NCBI RefSeq assembly: GCF_000002865.3
Contig: NW_001865040.1
Span: forward strand, 132,888-196,887
Reading direction: 5' to 3'
DNA: 64,000 bases
Source: Monosiga brevicollis MX1
Lineage: Eukaryota > Opisthokonta > Choanoflagellata > Craspedida > Salpingoecidae
Both the position numbers and the translations under genes were made by a program. Below, in pieces: positions 34,218 to 45,900 of the stretch (position 1 is the first letter of the stretch; each line of letters begins with the position of its first letter). The notes beneath the pieces are model-generated. The model saw nothing but the letters and a program-made list of their open reading frames with translations, was not told the DNA's origin and searched no databases.

Positions 34218-36305
34218 ATGGCGACCACAACGTTGGACAGTATATCTCTGAGCTGCGATGACCTCGCTAGCATGCTGACCTCTCAAAGTGCCGTCTGCAT
34301 CATCGACGTCCGCAGCTTTGATTGCTACGCGCGGCGTCACATTCGCTCTGCCCTTAGCATTCGCTGCTCCAACATTCATCTTCGCCGTCTTAATAAGGGT
34401 TTGATGGACTTGGTCGATATTCTCAATGACACAGAAAAGCGCTGGGCCAAACGCAGCCCGGATGACTGGGTTGTTGTCTACGATGACCATGCTTCCTTTC
34501 CCGGCGAAACGACTTTTGATGGCAACAACGTCCTGCATGTCGTCCTTCGTGGCCTTCAACAAAAGCACATTAATTGCGCTTTTTTGCACGGTGTGTAGCT
34601 CCCTCCCCTTTTCTCGGCCCGTGATTTACCTGTGCATGCGCTCAACCCCATCAGCGTCTAATGGGCGTCTGATGGGCGGGATGGCTCCTTGAGGATGCCT
34701 GGCGTCGTGCTTGATACGGGGCCCTGTGTTCTCTCTCCTCTCCTTGTTGTTCTCAACACCCAAACAAAGGAATGAGGCCAATAATGGAAGCACACGGCAT
34801 CTTTTGTTTGTGCATTTGCGCGATTTGATTTGGGTTCAGGGAAGATGTTAAATCTGGCTTACTGTCCGAGTTGGATCCACTTGTTCCTTTGCTCTCTCCG
34901 CTCTCTGCTCGACCCTTGCTTGCTCGACTGCCACATTTTCTTTTCAAGCTTCTTCTCCACACAGAGCCTTATGGCCTTCGATTGCCGTGCACCTTGTCTG
35001 TTGCCTCGATTTCTTCTTCCATTGGCCTTTGATGATGATGATTTATAATTTTTTTGTTTCTGTTTCTGGCTTTTCCCGCACGCTTGTTCGCCAACCCCGT
35101 CGCCTACCCATTGTTTTGACTCACTGCCCCTCTTGTCTTTGGGAATTGGCGTGCGTTTTGGTTTGCAGGCGGCTTTACGGCGTTTGAGGCTGCGCATGCC
35201 GAGCACACGGTGGCTTGTCAGCCAGACGTGTCCTTGGCACATCTGGGCGTGCCCTGCCGTGGTGCCCTATCCCGTGGGCCATTCGGGGGCCCCTGTAGCA
35301 CCCCCTGCGTCGGTGGTGGTAATGGTAGCGGCGGTAGTGCCACCTTGGCCTCTTCCTTTAGTGCTGTGGCCATGGCCCCCCGGCAACGAACCGCGCCGTC
35401 ATCTAGCTCCGGCCCGGTCTTAGGCCAGGCGGCGCCCTTGCCGAGCTCTCCAGCTCCCATGCACCATCAGCATCAACGCGTGCACCATCGTCGTAGTGGC
35501 AGTGGGGGCCTTGGCTTTGGATTTGCACAGGCTCCTCAATCGCCTGCTCCGTCACAGCTGCACCAACAAGCTCCTGCATACGTAGCACCTCCACCGCCTG
35601 GACCCTATAGCGGCGTCTTGGGGCATGGTACGGGTGGCTATTATCATCAACACCATCAGTGCCAGCAGGCTGCTCGTCGCAGCATGCCCATGAGCCAAGT
35701 CTTATCCTACCTCTTCTTGGGCTCGGCTGTGGATGCAAGTAATCTGGCTGCCCTCCGTGAGCATCGCATCACTGCCATTCTCAACATTACAACAGACGTG
35801 CCCAATACATTTGCGGACAGCCTGCAGTATCAGCAGATCCCCATCCTCGACACGTCAGAACAAAACATTCAAAACTATTTCGAGGTTGCATTTGAGTTTA
35901 TCAATCAAGCTAAACAGTACGTGCTGCCTGCCTGCCCGCTCCTCGACTCGGCGCGTGGTGTCTTGAGTCTGCTTGACGCACAGCTTGTGCTGCTTGACTG
36001 ACCACGGGATGTCTGGTCCACTCACTTGTCTGTCTCTTCATAGGGAGGGGCGCAATGTCTTGGTACACTGCCAGGCAGGCATTTCTCGCTCCGCTGCCTT
36101 TGTCATTGGCTACCTAATGTACGAGCGCAACATGAACTTGAACGATGCCCACAATTACGTATCGGTCTGCCGATCCATTATTTCCCCCAACTTGGCCTTT
36201 ATGGGCGAGCTGAAGGAGTACGAGGGCAAGCTGGCTCACGATCGCTCCTCGAAAACGACTCCCACTTGCCCAAACCAAGTGATTCAAGCCGTTCCCACGT
36301 GGTGA
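34218..36305 (+). CDS. MAP kinase phosphatase (rhodanese + dual-specificity phosphatase)
   Basis: Dual-specificity phosphatase of the MKP group, expected to inactivate MAP kinases. Exons 34218-34590, 35169-35916 and 36044-36305 join in phase to 460 residues. Residues about 10-140 are a CDC25/rhodanese-like domain (AVCIIDVRSFDCYARRHIRS, VVVYDDH, and FLHGGFTAFEAAHAEH, which matches the MKP YLEGGF motif across intron 1). A long Gly/Pro/Gln/His-rich linker follows. The catalytic domain starts at VLSYLFLGSAVDASN (MKP: YLFLGSAYHAS). Asp of PILDTSEQNI is in the general-acid position. HCQAGISRS is the C-x5-R(S) loop, and RSIISPNLAFMGEL is the MKP-specific end. The closest human subtype was not decided. 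A KIM basic cluster in the rhodanese part is plausible (RRHIRS) but unproven. Confidence 0.94.
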
Positions 36306-37033
36306 TGCCACGCTTTGCAAAGGCCTTGCCCGTGGTAACAGTCATTTGCGCGCCTGATCTGCCTGGATCCCCGATGTCGATTTATTTGTTTGTGCGCGCA
36401 CTTCGCTGTCCCTGGCCCACGCCCTGGTTCGGCACGTGTCGGGTTGGAGTTGGCAGGTTGCCTCAAATGTCAGGCAGTGACCCCACAGCCAACCCTTGTT
36501 CAGGGGCATCCCACCACCCGTATTTGTGAAACGTCTGTGTGCTCCTTCACCATTGATCATCCGGCCTTGATTTTATGTTTGAATCTTGCGCCCTCAACGC
36601 CTTTTGAGTTCTTTTGAGCTCTTTGTGGTTGTGATGTTGATGGATTCTCTGAGAGGAGCCACGCTTTTAGGTCCATGTTTGTGGCAGAAACTCAGTGGGG
36701 TGTTGATGTTTATGTGTTCCCCTTGTATGGATGTCTTTTCATATTGGTGAAGGCGCTTCATGTGCCAGCCAATCATACTCTAGACTTTGACTGGTGCAAT
36801 TCGTGCGCCTGGCCCCCCTCACTTTCTTTCTATTGGCGCTTTAAGGCTGGGATTTGGCCCTGTGCGACCATCCGTGTCCTCCCCTTAATTGACCCCCTCC
36901 CTTTGTTTTGGTGTGCTTTGCCATGGCAAACCAGGTTTGCCTTGCAAATGTCAAACAATACGGTTGAATTCGGAGGCTAGAAGCTGCGGCTCGGCCGCTG
37001 GAACAAGAGGCAGGCAGGTGTGGTGGCGGCTGT
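36306..37033. other. convergent 3' intergenic region
   Basis: About 730 bp between the phosphatase (+) and ISCA2 (-) stops. T-rich with no coding exon that I can support. It should include a long 3' UTR. Confidence 0.5.
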
Positions 37034-37988
37034 CTAGACATCGCCCTTGCGCATGAAGGAAGTTCCACAGCCGCAGCCCGTCTCTGCTTGCGGATTGTCT
37101 GAAGCAAAACCCGCCAGCGTAAGGACCAACATCGTCAAAAGACAGGCGCGCGAGTGCAGGTTCGGGTGAGCGTTAAGATGCATCCACAACGCACCAACGA
37201 TGGCAAAGGAGGAGCCCACAAGCTCCTTGACGTAGTCTAACTTGGAGCCGCGGATCAGCTCGAGCGAGGTCTAGATGAACGACATCAAAGGCAGGCCGGC
37301 AAGGATGAGAGGCTGGGGCCAGGAGGCAGCGAGTCAATGCCACGGGGCAAACAAACCTCGTCCACCACCACTTGGGCGCCATCACGCTCAAAGAGCCTGT
37401 GACAACAAAGCCAAGCACGAGGAGGGGCACGAGCATGTGTGAGAGGTTTGACTCGGCGGACCGATGCTCAACAATCAACATTAAACACAACACAGCAGCA
37501 AGCAAAGTTTGCTCGGCAAAGGGCGCGCCCATGCGCATGCGGTTAGGCGTACACGTCGTCTTCCTCGAGGGCGTTATCGAAGGAGAGCTTGTAGACAAAG
37601 CCAGAGCAGCCACCCGAGGCAATCTCTACGCGCAGGCGCTTTGGTGGGTCGTAGTTCTTGGTCTTGTTGACGTGGTGGATTCGCTGCAATAGGCAAACCA
37701 CCACTTGGTGAGACTAAAGGTCGCTGGCCGTCAATGACCAGGGCTAGCTGGCGGGGCACGCACCTCGACGCAGGCTGGAGTGATGAGAATGTCGTCATCA
37801 TCATTCGACCCGGTCGCCTGTGCGGCGGGCATGGCGCGGCCATGGGCCAAGCTGGTGGAGATAGCCCGGTACTTGTGGGCCAGAGGTCCTGCAGTGGACC
37901 AGCGGCCAGCAGCAGCAGGTAGAGAGGGCAGGCGCAGCGGTGCACGCCACGCCGTCGTGGCGAGGACTGCCAAACGAGAACGCAACAT
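37034..37988 (-). CDS. ISCA2: mitochondrial iron-sulfur cluster assembly protein ISCA2
   Basis: A-type scaffold for mitochondrial [4Fe-4S] assembly with ISCA1 and IBA57. Five exons join in phase. Exon 1 (37988 to about 37763) gives an Arg/Ala/Ser-rich leader (MLRSRLAVLATTAWRAPLRL) and DDILITPACVE. Exon 2: RIHHVNKTK and LRVEIASGGCSGFVYKLSFD. Exon 3: FERDGAQVVVDE. Exon 4: SLELIRGSKLDYVKELVGSS. Exon 5: NPQAETGCGCGTSF and TAG at 37034. The three cluster-ligand cysteines (GGCSGF, and CGC in GCGCG) are present. Human ISCA2 has VEGGGCSGFQYKF and NPQAQQGCSCGSSF, so ISCA2 fits better than ISCA1. Confidence 0.93.
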
Positions 37989-39265
37989 GATCTGTCTTTA
38001 TTTTAGACGCCTCGCTGCGGGGTCTAATCAGCAACAGACAAGGCAAAGCAGCCCGTGGCTCTGACCAAATCCAACCAAGTCAATAAATGCAATAATGCAA
38101 GCTGCACCCGCACTCAAGCCACCAATTGAGACCTGCCGCTGCCAAATCGAGCGAGCAGAGAGCAGAGAGCACAGAGAGCGAGAGAGAGAAAGAGAGAGAG
38201 AGAAAGCAAGAGAACGAAATGAAAGACTTTCTTTGTTTTTCCTCTGACGCACACACTTACAGTGAGAGAGTGTGTGCGTGTGCAGAAGCAGAAGCAATGA
38301 AAATGTCAGACGGAATGGTGTCACGATGATGAAACAGTCGCTCAAGCAGTTCAACAGATGGAAGCGAGGAGGGAGGAGAGCCAGGACCGAGGTCAGGAGG
38401 CCAAGGTCTGTCAGGGTACAAGGCCAAACTGCTGCTGCAGCGTCTTGACGTGCGTGCCTTACTGAACCGGGGTCGGCGCCAGTGGCAGGTTTCTTCTTCG
38501 GACCCGAACGCCACTCGTCCAATGTCAGACTTTTATCAACGTCACACGATACAGTTGGTAGCGTTTGCCTGCGAAACAGAAAGCGTAGCGTGCATGTGTG
38601 TGTGTGTGGTAGCTTGTCGTGTTAAGTGTGATACTTCACCGCTTCATGTGTGGGGATTTTACGTATTAAGGCTATGCTATTCTCTTTTGTGTGTGCTCGT
38701 TTCCACGCACAGGTAGAGTTGTTTCACCTCTCACGTGTGTCCCTGGGTTTTTAAAATTTTAATTTTCAAGTGTGGTGTTTGAAGAACCAAAGGGCAGCGC
38801 CCCTGTGCCCCTTTGCCAGTGCCCTGACGCCCAACGGTCGTGTCAACTCGGCTTTGGCGGTGAATAGGGCAGTGTCGTCGTGGTCGACACCCCCTTGGGC
38901 GTCAAACGTGTTTGACTTCTCAAACGAGCATCCTGTGCCTCCGTCCGCTCACTGCTTTCAAGACGTCTGTGTGGGCCCCTGACGCTCAAGCTCAAGCGGA
39001 TTACGTACCGGGTCCCCCCCACTGCTTGTGGTAGTTCGCACGTCGCACGTCGCACGTCGCGAGCTGCCTTGGGCCAGTGACTGCTCCAGTGCGCACGCTG
39101 GGTTTGTGTGCATTTCTTGAAATCTGGCCTTTGATACACGGCTGGCGTTAGACTGCGCTCCTTTGATTTGAGCGTTGCCGCGTTGGCTCGTTCGAGGCAC
39201 GATTGACGTCGTCCGCCAGCGCACATGGGCAACGCATGGTTGTGTGACAAGCGTCACCCCACCTT
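37989..39265. other. 1.3-kb intergenic region, possible orphan exon
   Basis: Divergent space between ISCA2 (-) and the coiled-coil gene (+). GA-rich patch at 38160-38210. On the minus strand 38545-38460 reads KSLTLDEWRSGPKKKPATGA before a GTAAGG donor and might be a real exon of a small gene, but I found no consistent partner exons. The + strand 38770-38985 is open without recognisable content. Confidence 0.4.
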
Positions 39266-42200
39266 TTGAACTTGACGGCGACGTGCGTGTTTGACACGGC
39301 GGTCACCAGCTTCATGGCGGAGAGTCTCTTCTCAAGCCCAACTGGATCGCCGCGCCGCCCGACCTCGCACGCGCATGCCATCTCAGCACAGCCCCCCAAG
39401 AGCGTGGGCAGCCCTTTATCCGCTGAGACGCGGCGCCATGACGATGCCGATGAGCTCGTCAACACGAGCAGCAGTGAGGAGGTGTTCTACACGCCTAGAG
39501 CCGAGCTTTTCACAACGCACAGTGCTGGCAAATCGGCTCGCTCAATGCGGCACCGCTCAAGCCACTCGCCCAGCATCAACTCCAACTCGTACTCGCTGGT
39601 CAGCCCCACCTCGTTCCTTTTGCGTGGCCCCCGCTTACTTGCATCATCTGGCCATACTAACCATTTCATGCCCCCACATGACCTTGCTTTCCCGGCCACC
39701 TACGACTTGTCTCCCCGCAACATCCGTAGCGAGCTCGAGCATCGCGACATTATCAAGACGATTTGAACAACGCCAATGTGGTGGGCGAAGCCCCGGCTCT
39801 CTCCCCGGCTCTCTCCCCGGCCCGCGCCCTCCATACCCATCTTGAGCGCGAACTTGCCAACTTGGAAGAGGTACGCTCAGCGATATTTCCGTCGCGCATC
39901 GTTCCACATCTTCGTACGACACAACAGCCTGCGCGTCACTCAAAGCCCTCATCACCCCATTGGCTCATTTGGAGTAGAAGTTGCAACAAAGTCAGCACAT
40001 GGAACAGCGATATGCCACACTGTATGAGGATTTGCGAAATGAAAAGAGCAATGACGACAAAGTCGGTTTCTTGTTGCCCACATGGCACGATGCCTTCTTG
40101 CTGGCATCCAAAACTCACCCGGCTTTCTACACCAGTACATTCTGGAACTCTGCGAGATGAACAAAACTCTTGAAACCGAAGTCAAGCTTTTGCGCAGAGA
40201 GGTTCGTCGCACCCACCCAGACACGGCCTCGTCTACCATGCTCGTGAGGCACACTATTCTTTCTTGCTCATGTGTCTGAATCGCTTCGACACATCGGTGA
40301 TCTCACGTTTCCGACCAAACCTATGCCCAGGTTACATCCTTGCGGGAAAAGCAAAGCGCCCTTGAGCTGCGCGAGGCTGAAGTTCGTCAGAACGCTGCCA
40401 CTGCGGAAGAAATGACCATCAAACAAATTCAGCGCCGTAAGTCCCCACCTTCGCGCGCATGACCTGCGTTGGGCCCCAAATCCATACTCGCGGGCAGCAT
40501 GATCGCCTTGTTGAATTTCAGCATCACGCTTGTCTTACACTGCTCCATTCGAGGCAGGCCTTCCAAGTTTACCAAGCAGCTCCAAGATCTGGACCAGGGC
40601 TGAGCTCTTGGATCATATCGACCAACTCACCATTGACTTGAATGATTGTCAAGCCCATAACCAAGCGCTCTGTGAGCAGTTTGAAGCCGACATGCATGAA
40701 CTGATCTTGCAAAACAGTCAAATGCTGGACGAGCGCGATGGTCTTGTGTTCAAAATCAGTCAATTGCAGGTGAGCTGCACATCAGCTGCCTCCGGCGTCT
40801 GAATGTTGGGAAACAGGTCCTCTGGCGCTAGATCCAGCCGTAGTCCCTGCATCATTTTCATGCGCGTGCGTGTGTTCGTCGTCTCACACCTCACCTCTCT
40901 GTCGACATGCAGGAATTTGAAACGGCTTGCTATGAGCTGCAGGCTCAACTCGACGACAAAGCCGCACAGCTGGTGAAAGCGGACTGTGATCGAGTTGCTT
41001 TGGAAGAGGAGCTTGAGATCCTTGCAGATCAGCAACAACATCATCCAAGCTTAGCCGAATGCACCTCTGAATCGCTTGAGGCCAGCCCAAGGTCTCCTGC
41101 AACAGCCGTGGCGTCTGTTTTTGACCACCAGTGCTCTCTGGCTGACGAGCTTAGTATAAATCTCATCAGTCCTGCGCCTTTCTGTCTTCAAGACGTCGGC
41201 TGTCAGACAGACGATGAGTTGTTACTCGCGGCATTGCAAGATTGCACCCAGTACGGGTTGAGGGTCCAGCCATCATTGCCCCAGTTTGAGGCAGCTACTC
41301 AAGCTGGGAGCACCATTTCACAGATGGAGGCTGGTGTGCAGGCCGAGCACCATGTGGAGCAGGTTCATGCTGGTGTGCAGCACCATGTGGAGCAGACCCA
41401 TGCTTCTGTGCAGCACCATGTGGAGCAGGTTCATGCTGGTGTGCAGGCCGAGCACCATGTGGAGCAGGTTCATGCTGGTGTGCAGCACCATGTGGAGCAG
41501 GTTCATGCTGGTGTGCAGGCCGAGCACCATGTGGAGCAGGTTCATGCTGGTGTGCAGCACCATGTGGAGCAGGCCCATGCTTCTGTGCAGGCCGAGCACC
41601 ATGTGGAGCAGGTTCATGCTGGTGTGCAGCACCATGCGGAGCAGGCTCATGCTTCTGTGCAGGCCGAGCACCGTGTGGAGCAGGTTCATGCTGGTGTGCA
41701 GGCCGAGCACCATGTGGAGCAGGTTCATGCTGGTGTGCAGCACCATGTGGAGCAGGCCCATGCCTCTGTGCAGGCCGAGCACCGTGTGGAGCAGGTTCAT
41801 GCTGGTGTGCAGGTCGAGCACCATGTGGAGCAGGTTCATGCTGGTGTGCAGCACCATGTGGAGCAGGTTCATGCTTGTGCAGGCCGAGCACCATGTGGAG
41901 CAGGTTCATGCTGGTGTGCAGCACCATGTGGAGCAGGCCCATGCTTCTGTGCAGGCCGAGCACCATGTGGAGCAGGTTCATGCTGGTGTGCAGGCCGAGC
42001 ACCATGTGGAGCAGGTTCATGCTGGTGTGCAGCACCATGTGGAGCAGGCTCATGCTTCTGTGCAGGCCGAGCACCGTGTGGAGCAGGTTCATGCTGGTGT
42101 GCAGGCCGAGCACCATGTGGAGCAGGTTCATGCTGGTGTGCAGCACCATGTGGAGCAGGCCCATGCTTCTGTGCAGGCCGAGCACCATGTGGAGCAGGTT

Positions 42201-42539
42201 CATGCTGGTGTGCAGCACCATGTGGAGCAGGCCCATGCTTCTGTGCAGGCCGAGCACCGTGTGGAGCAGGCCCATGCCTCTGTGCGACACTGTGAGGAGC
42301 AATCACATGCATTGACGGGAGCCGATCAACTTGTTGAACTTAAGCCCTCGACGCAGGAGCGTTCAGATCCTTTGTCAGCTGAGATGTCAAAGCCTTTGCG
42401 TCAGCCGGTGCAATCACAGCCGGCGTCATCGTTTGCAGGCGCATGGTCTCACCAAGTGGCCAGTGCCAGCTTTGATCGCACATGGGTTTTATGGGTTGCA
42501 GCGAGCGTCGCTTTGGGGTCGCTGGCCAAAAGTGTGTAG
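39266..42539 (+). CDS. tail-anchored coiled-coil protein with large tandem repeat (unrecognised)
   Basis: Not recognised. The first exon (39266 or 39314 to about 39765) codes a Ser/Pro-rich head. Short exons with long helices follow: LHTHLERELANLEE, MEQRYATLYEDLRNEKSNDD, QYILELCEMNKTLETEVKLL, SLREKQSALELREAEVRQNA, HIDQLTIDLNDCQAHNQAL and EFETACYELQAQLDDKAAQL. From about 41330 a tandem array of about 27 units ((G/S)VQ(AE)HHVEQ(V/A)HA) runs to about 42300. The C-terminus (SFDRTWVLWVAASVALGSLA) is one membrane helix 5 residues from the stop, as in tail-anchored golgins or ER/nuclear-envelope proteins. Two frame problems exist: the first exon's frame closes near 39765 while a helical frame opens at 39763, and inside the array the frame changes near 41875 where a unit is 2 nt short. 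Either the gene is broken in this allele or the sequence has errors. Confidence 0.65.
41330..42300 (+). repeat. tandem array of 39-bp and 33-bp units, about 27 copies
   Basis: Two unit types alternate irregularly: 39 bp coding GVQAEHHVEQVHA and 33 bp coding GVQHHVEQVHA, with G/S, V/A/T and H/R variants. Because unit lengths are multiples of three and stop-free, more than one frame on each strand stays open across the array. Near 41874-41880 the sequence is atgcttgtgc where other units have atgcttctgtgc or atgctggtgtgc. Confidence 0.97.
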
Positions 42540-42982
42540 AATGCTATTGCCGCCAAAGGCCTTTTCTTCTATGATACTGCAGGACGTACCCATAAACGGA
42601 CGCATTTGGAAGCTCTAGCGATGTACACATTCGTTGGGCTCTCCGACTCTCTGAACTGAATTTATGATTAGCTTTCTTGCTTCAGAACCAGCTGGGCATT
42701 GTAATGTGAAGTGGCGCCTCAAGCAAGCGCAGCGGTGATGGCTCATGCGTGTGAAATTGTGGTTCTCCAAAAACACATGAAATCAACAAAGCAGGGAGAG
42801 CGAGAACGGTGAGGAGAAACAGACAAGATGAAGCAACAAGACAACGATTCGAAAAGAAAAAGAGAAGGAAACAAAGTCAAACATTCTACAACAGGAAAGA
42901 AGGGCCAAGTGACCCTCTGCCGAGACAAAATCAGGGCATTCCGTATTTATCGGGGAGCACGTCGTGGTGCAAACAAGCCTGC
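42540..42982. other. convergent 3' intergenic region
   Basis: 440 bp between the coiled-coil gene (+) and LMBRD1 (-). A-rich near 42845-42900. Nothing else was seen. Confidence 0.5.
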
Positions 42983-45900
42983 TCAGGCCCACGACGGGTT
43001 GAACGGCTTCATGTCATCATCGCTGTCGTAAAAGTCGTGTTTGGCATCACTAAAAAAGAAAGAGGGAAGAAAGCTCATGTCAGTCACTTTCGCAGTCAGT
43101 GTGGAGCAGGAGCAATTTGCTGGAAAAAGAGACACACCTGACGAGAGAACGAATGAGACTCTTGCGTTGGGTGCACGTCAAATAGAAAAGTCCTGCCAGG
43201 AACACAAGGAAGAAGGCCCAGTTGGCCCAGTAGTAGATCAAGCCTAAAATTGTGAAAACACGAAGCCATCCATGAGCTGGTGCAACCCAAGCAAAGGCAG
43301 AAAATAAAAGCTCGCTTGGAAACAGCTCTGACACACCAAAGAACCACAGGTTGTAGAAGAAAGCGTGCAGCAGAGCCGCGATACGCGTTGAGACACACGC
43401 CGGTTCACGGCGACAAGACTGCCATGGAGAAGCAGGACCAGCCAAGTGTCAGGTGAGGCTGCGTCTTGAGCACGCTGTTGCATCCCGGCTGAACGCGACA
43501 CAACATGCGCAACGGACTGTAATGTTGCTCAAAAGCTCTTGGGGGTAAAGCGTCAGCTCTTTAATGGCTGTCATGTTGCATGTGTCCTTCTTCTCGTCGT
43601 AAATGTCTAAGAAGCAAATCAGGATGAGGAGAGCAACCCGAGGCGTTGAGCTCGCGGCGTTCCCGCATCGCACCAATGTTAAATTGAATCGTGTCTGTCG
43701 CGTTCTCAGCCGTGTAGACATAAAGGGGCGCCTGCGACAGCCCAGATGTGAGGACTGCGGGTCACGGACTGGCCATAAAACCTGCACAGTTAATTAAGCA
43801 ACCCAACTTGGCGTAAAAGACAGACCTTGGAGCTGCATTGGGATGGATGAGACGGGTACAACTGGTAAGAACCAGTGACGTTGGCCTAGAGCGCAAGAAA
43901 ATGCATGAGCACAAATCGTTCACCCGATCGAGCCGAAACGAATGGCCAGCTGCTGAAGTGTTCCGTACGTCTTTGGGGAATGATGAATACATTTGGTTGC
44001 CGTAGGTGACGTATTGTGGGGCAAGGGTCAAGAATACAACATTCAAGAATAGCAGCGTAAACATGACGATCGTGCACCTAGTGACGAGTGCACCAGTGGT
44101 GTGATTAAGATGGCATGCAAATGTCATCATGCAAGACACACGAGTCAAGAGTGGACCACCGAATCATGCCAGCTCAAGTGCCGCGCAAGGGCTTACATGA
44201 ACAAAAGAGCCTGGGGCACAGTGCGCCGGGCTTTGATATCATAAACCTGAGCATGAAAAATGATCGTTAAAATGCCATGACCAGCGTATAATTGCGATTC
44301 TTTCAAAGACAAGCGGGGCTGTGCGGTTTCGATACACTGTATAACTAGGATGACGCACCTTCATGCCGCAGAAACGGACGCCGAGGTGTTTGATGCCAGA
44401 CATGGTGGTCAAAAGGAAAAAGTAAATCACGAGGGACAACAAAACGTAATCCACTGGGAATGCCTGCGGGAAGAACCAAGGAGAAAAGAGCAAGAGCAAA
44501 AGTGAACGATTGATTGATTGAATGAGGCAGGTCGCGCCACCTGATTGTTGCTATTAGCGACAGGATTGTGATGCTGCGAGCACGGGGGTCGACGGACCTT
44601 TTGAAACGTGGTCATGGCCAAATCCACGGGGTTGATCAGCTTGGGGGCGGCATGGGTATAGCCAGTCTTCCAGTTAAGATGCTGCTGGGTAATTTGCAGC
44701 AGCTTATCACCCGCCGTCATGGTCAAGCAAAGGACCAGAAACAGGCTCAGGAGGAAGAAGACGATGCCAAAGATGAACTATTCGATCGACATGCCACGAT
44801 GAAGATGATGAAGATGATATGTCAAAAGGATGGATCATTTAAAAAAGAAAAAAGAAAACCATCTCGGGCAGAATGACGTTTAACACAGCCGCGGCTGACC
44901 TGGAAGGGGCGTAGGCATTGACCGACACGACCGCAAAATCCGCGCTCAATCTGATCCGCCTTTGCAGTTGCTCGGCTCAATACACTGGAAGAAGAGAACA
45001 GCAGAGAAGCAATGAACCAAGCCGGGGGGGGGGGGGGGGGATGAACAATTAGGTGCAGGACAAAGTGCAGAAGAATCACGGCTGATCGTCGCAAGAAAAA
45101 GCAAATGGGAGCGGGATGAGCCGAGCCGAGTCGGGAACACTCACCGGTGTTCGTGCTCCATCTTCTCGAGAGTCCGGCGGTCACGAGCAGACATGGATTT
45201 GCCCTTTTTGTTTCCACTGCGGTACTTGTTGCGAATTTCCTGCCGATCGACAGTATGAGGGAGGCGCAGAGCTGCAAAAGTTTACAACTGTTGGCAACAC
45301 TCAAACATACGTCTTGCTTCTCTTCATTGATGCGCAGCTGGTCATCAGCTTGAGCACGATCCTCCTGAACGGCGCGCAGCGCTTTGTAATGAGTCTTGCA
45401 AACACGCGGCAAGAAAAACGGGCATGCTGGTGTTATTTGAGTTGAGTAGACAGCGGTCAAGCTTACCGAGTTGTTGCTGCGACTGCGGATCATATCGATA
45501 GGCATGGCCACCATGCCCCAGGCCTAGAGGAAATAGCAGCCCACAATATGCAACAAAAAATGAGTGCAGCTGCCTGAACGGTTCATCGAGGCGCGTGAAT
45601 GAGGGGCAAAGAAGGCCAAACGGACCGTGTAGTATACGTAGTAGCCAACACCGATGGTGGTCAAAAGGCCAATGGCGAACGAAATGGCGTTATTGCCACC
45701 TGGTACAGACAGAACCCAGGATGAGGGCCGAAAGCAATGAAGAGATTAAATGAGGATCGAATCCGGGTCCAATTTGAAACGAGTCGGCGCTTCAAATGCA
45801 GGCCAGGCCTCCTACCGTTGCTTGTCAATGACTTTTCGGCATACTCAGCGCGACACTTGGACGCATCCTCGGCAGCCTTGGCCTGAAACATGTGGGCGCT

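Noticed and set aside
41295-42302. Minus-strand repeat protein (GLHTSMNLLHMVL type)
   Set aside because: Open only because the tandem units are stop-free in several frames. No start context, splice partner or anchor, and the + strand has the coiled-coil gene.
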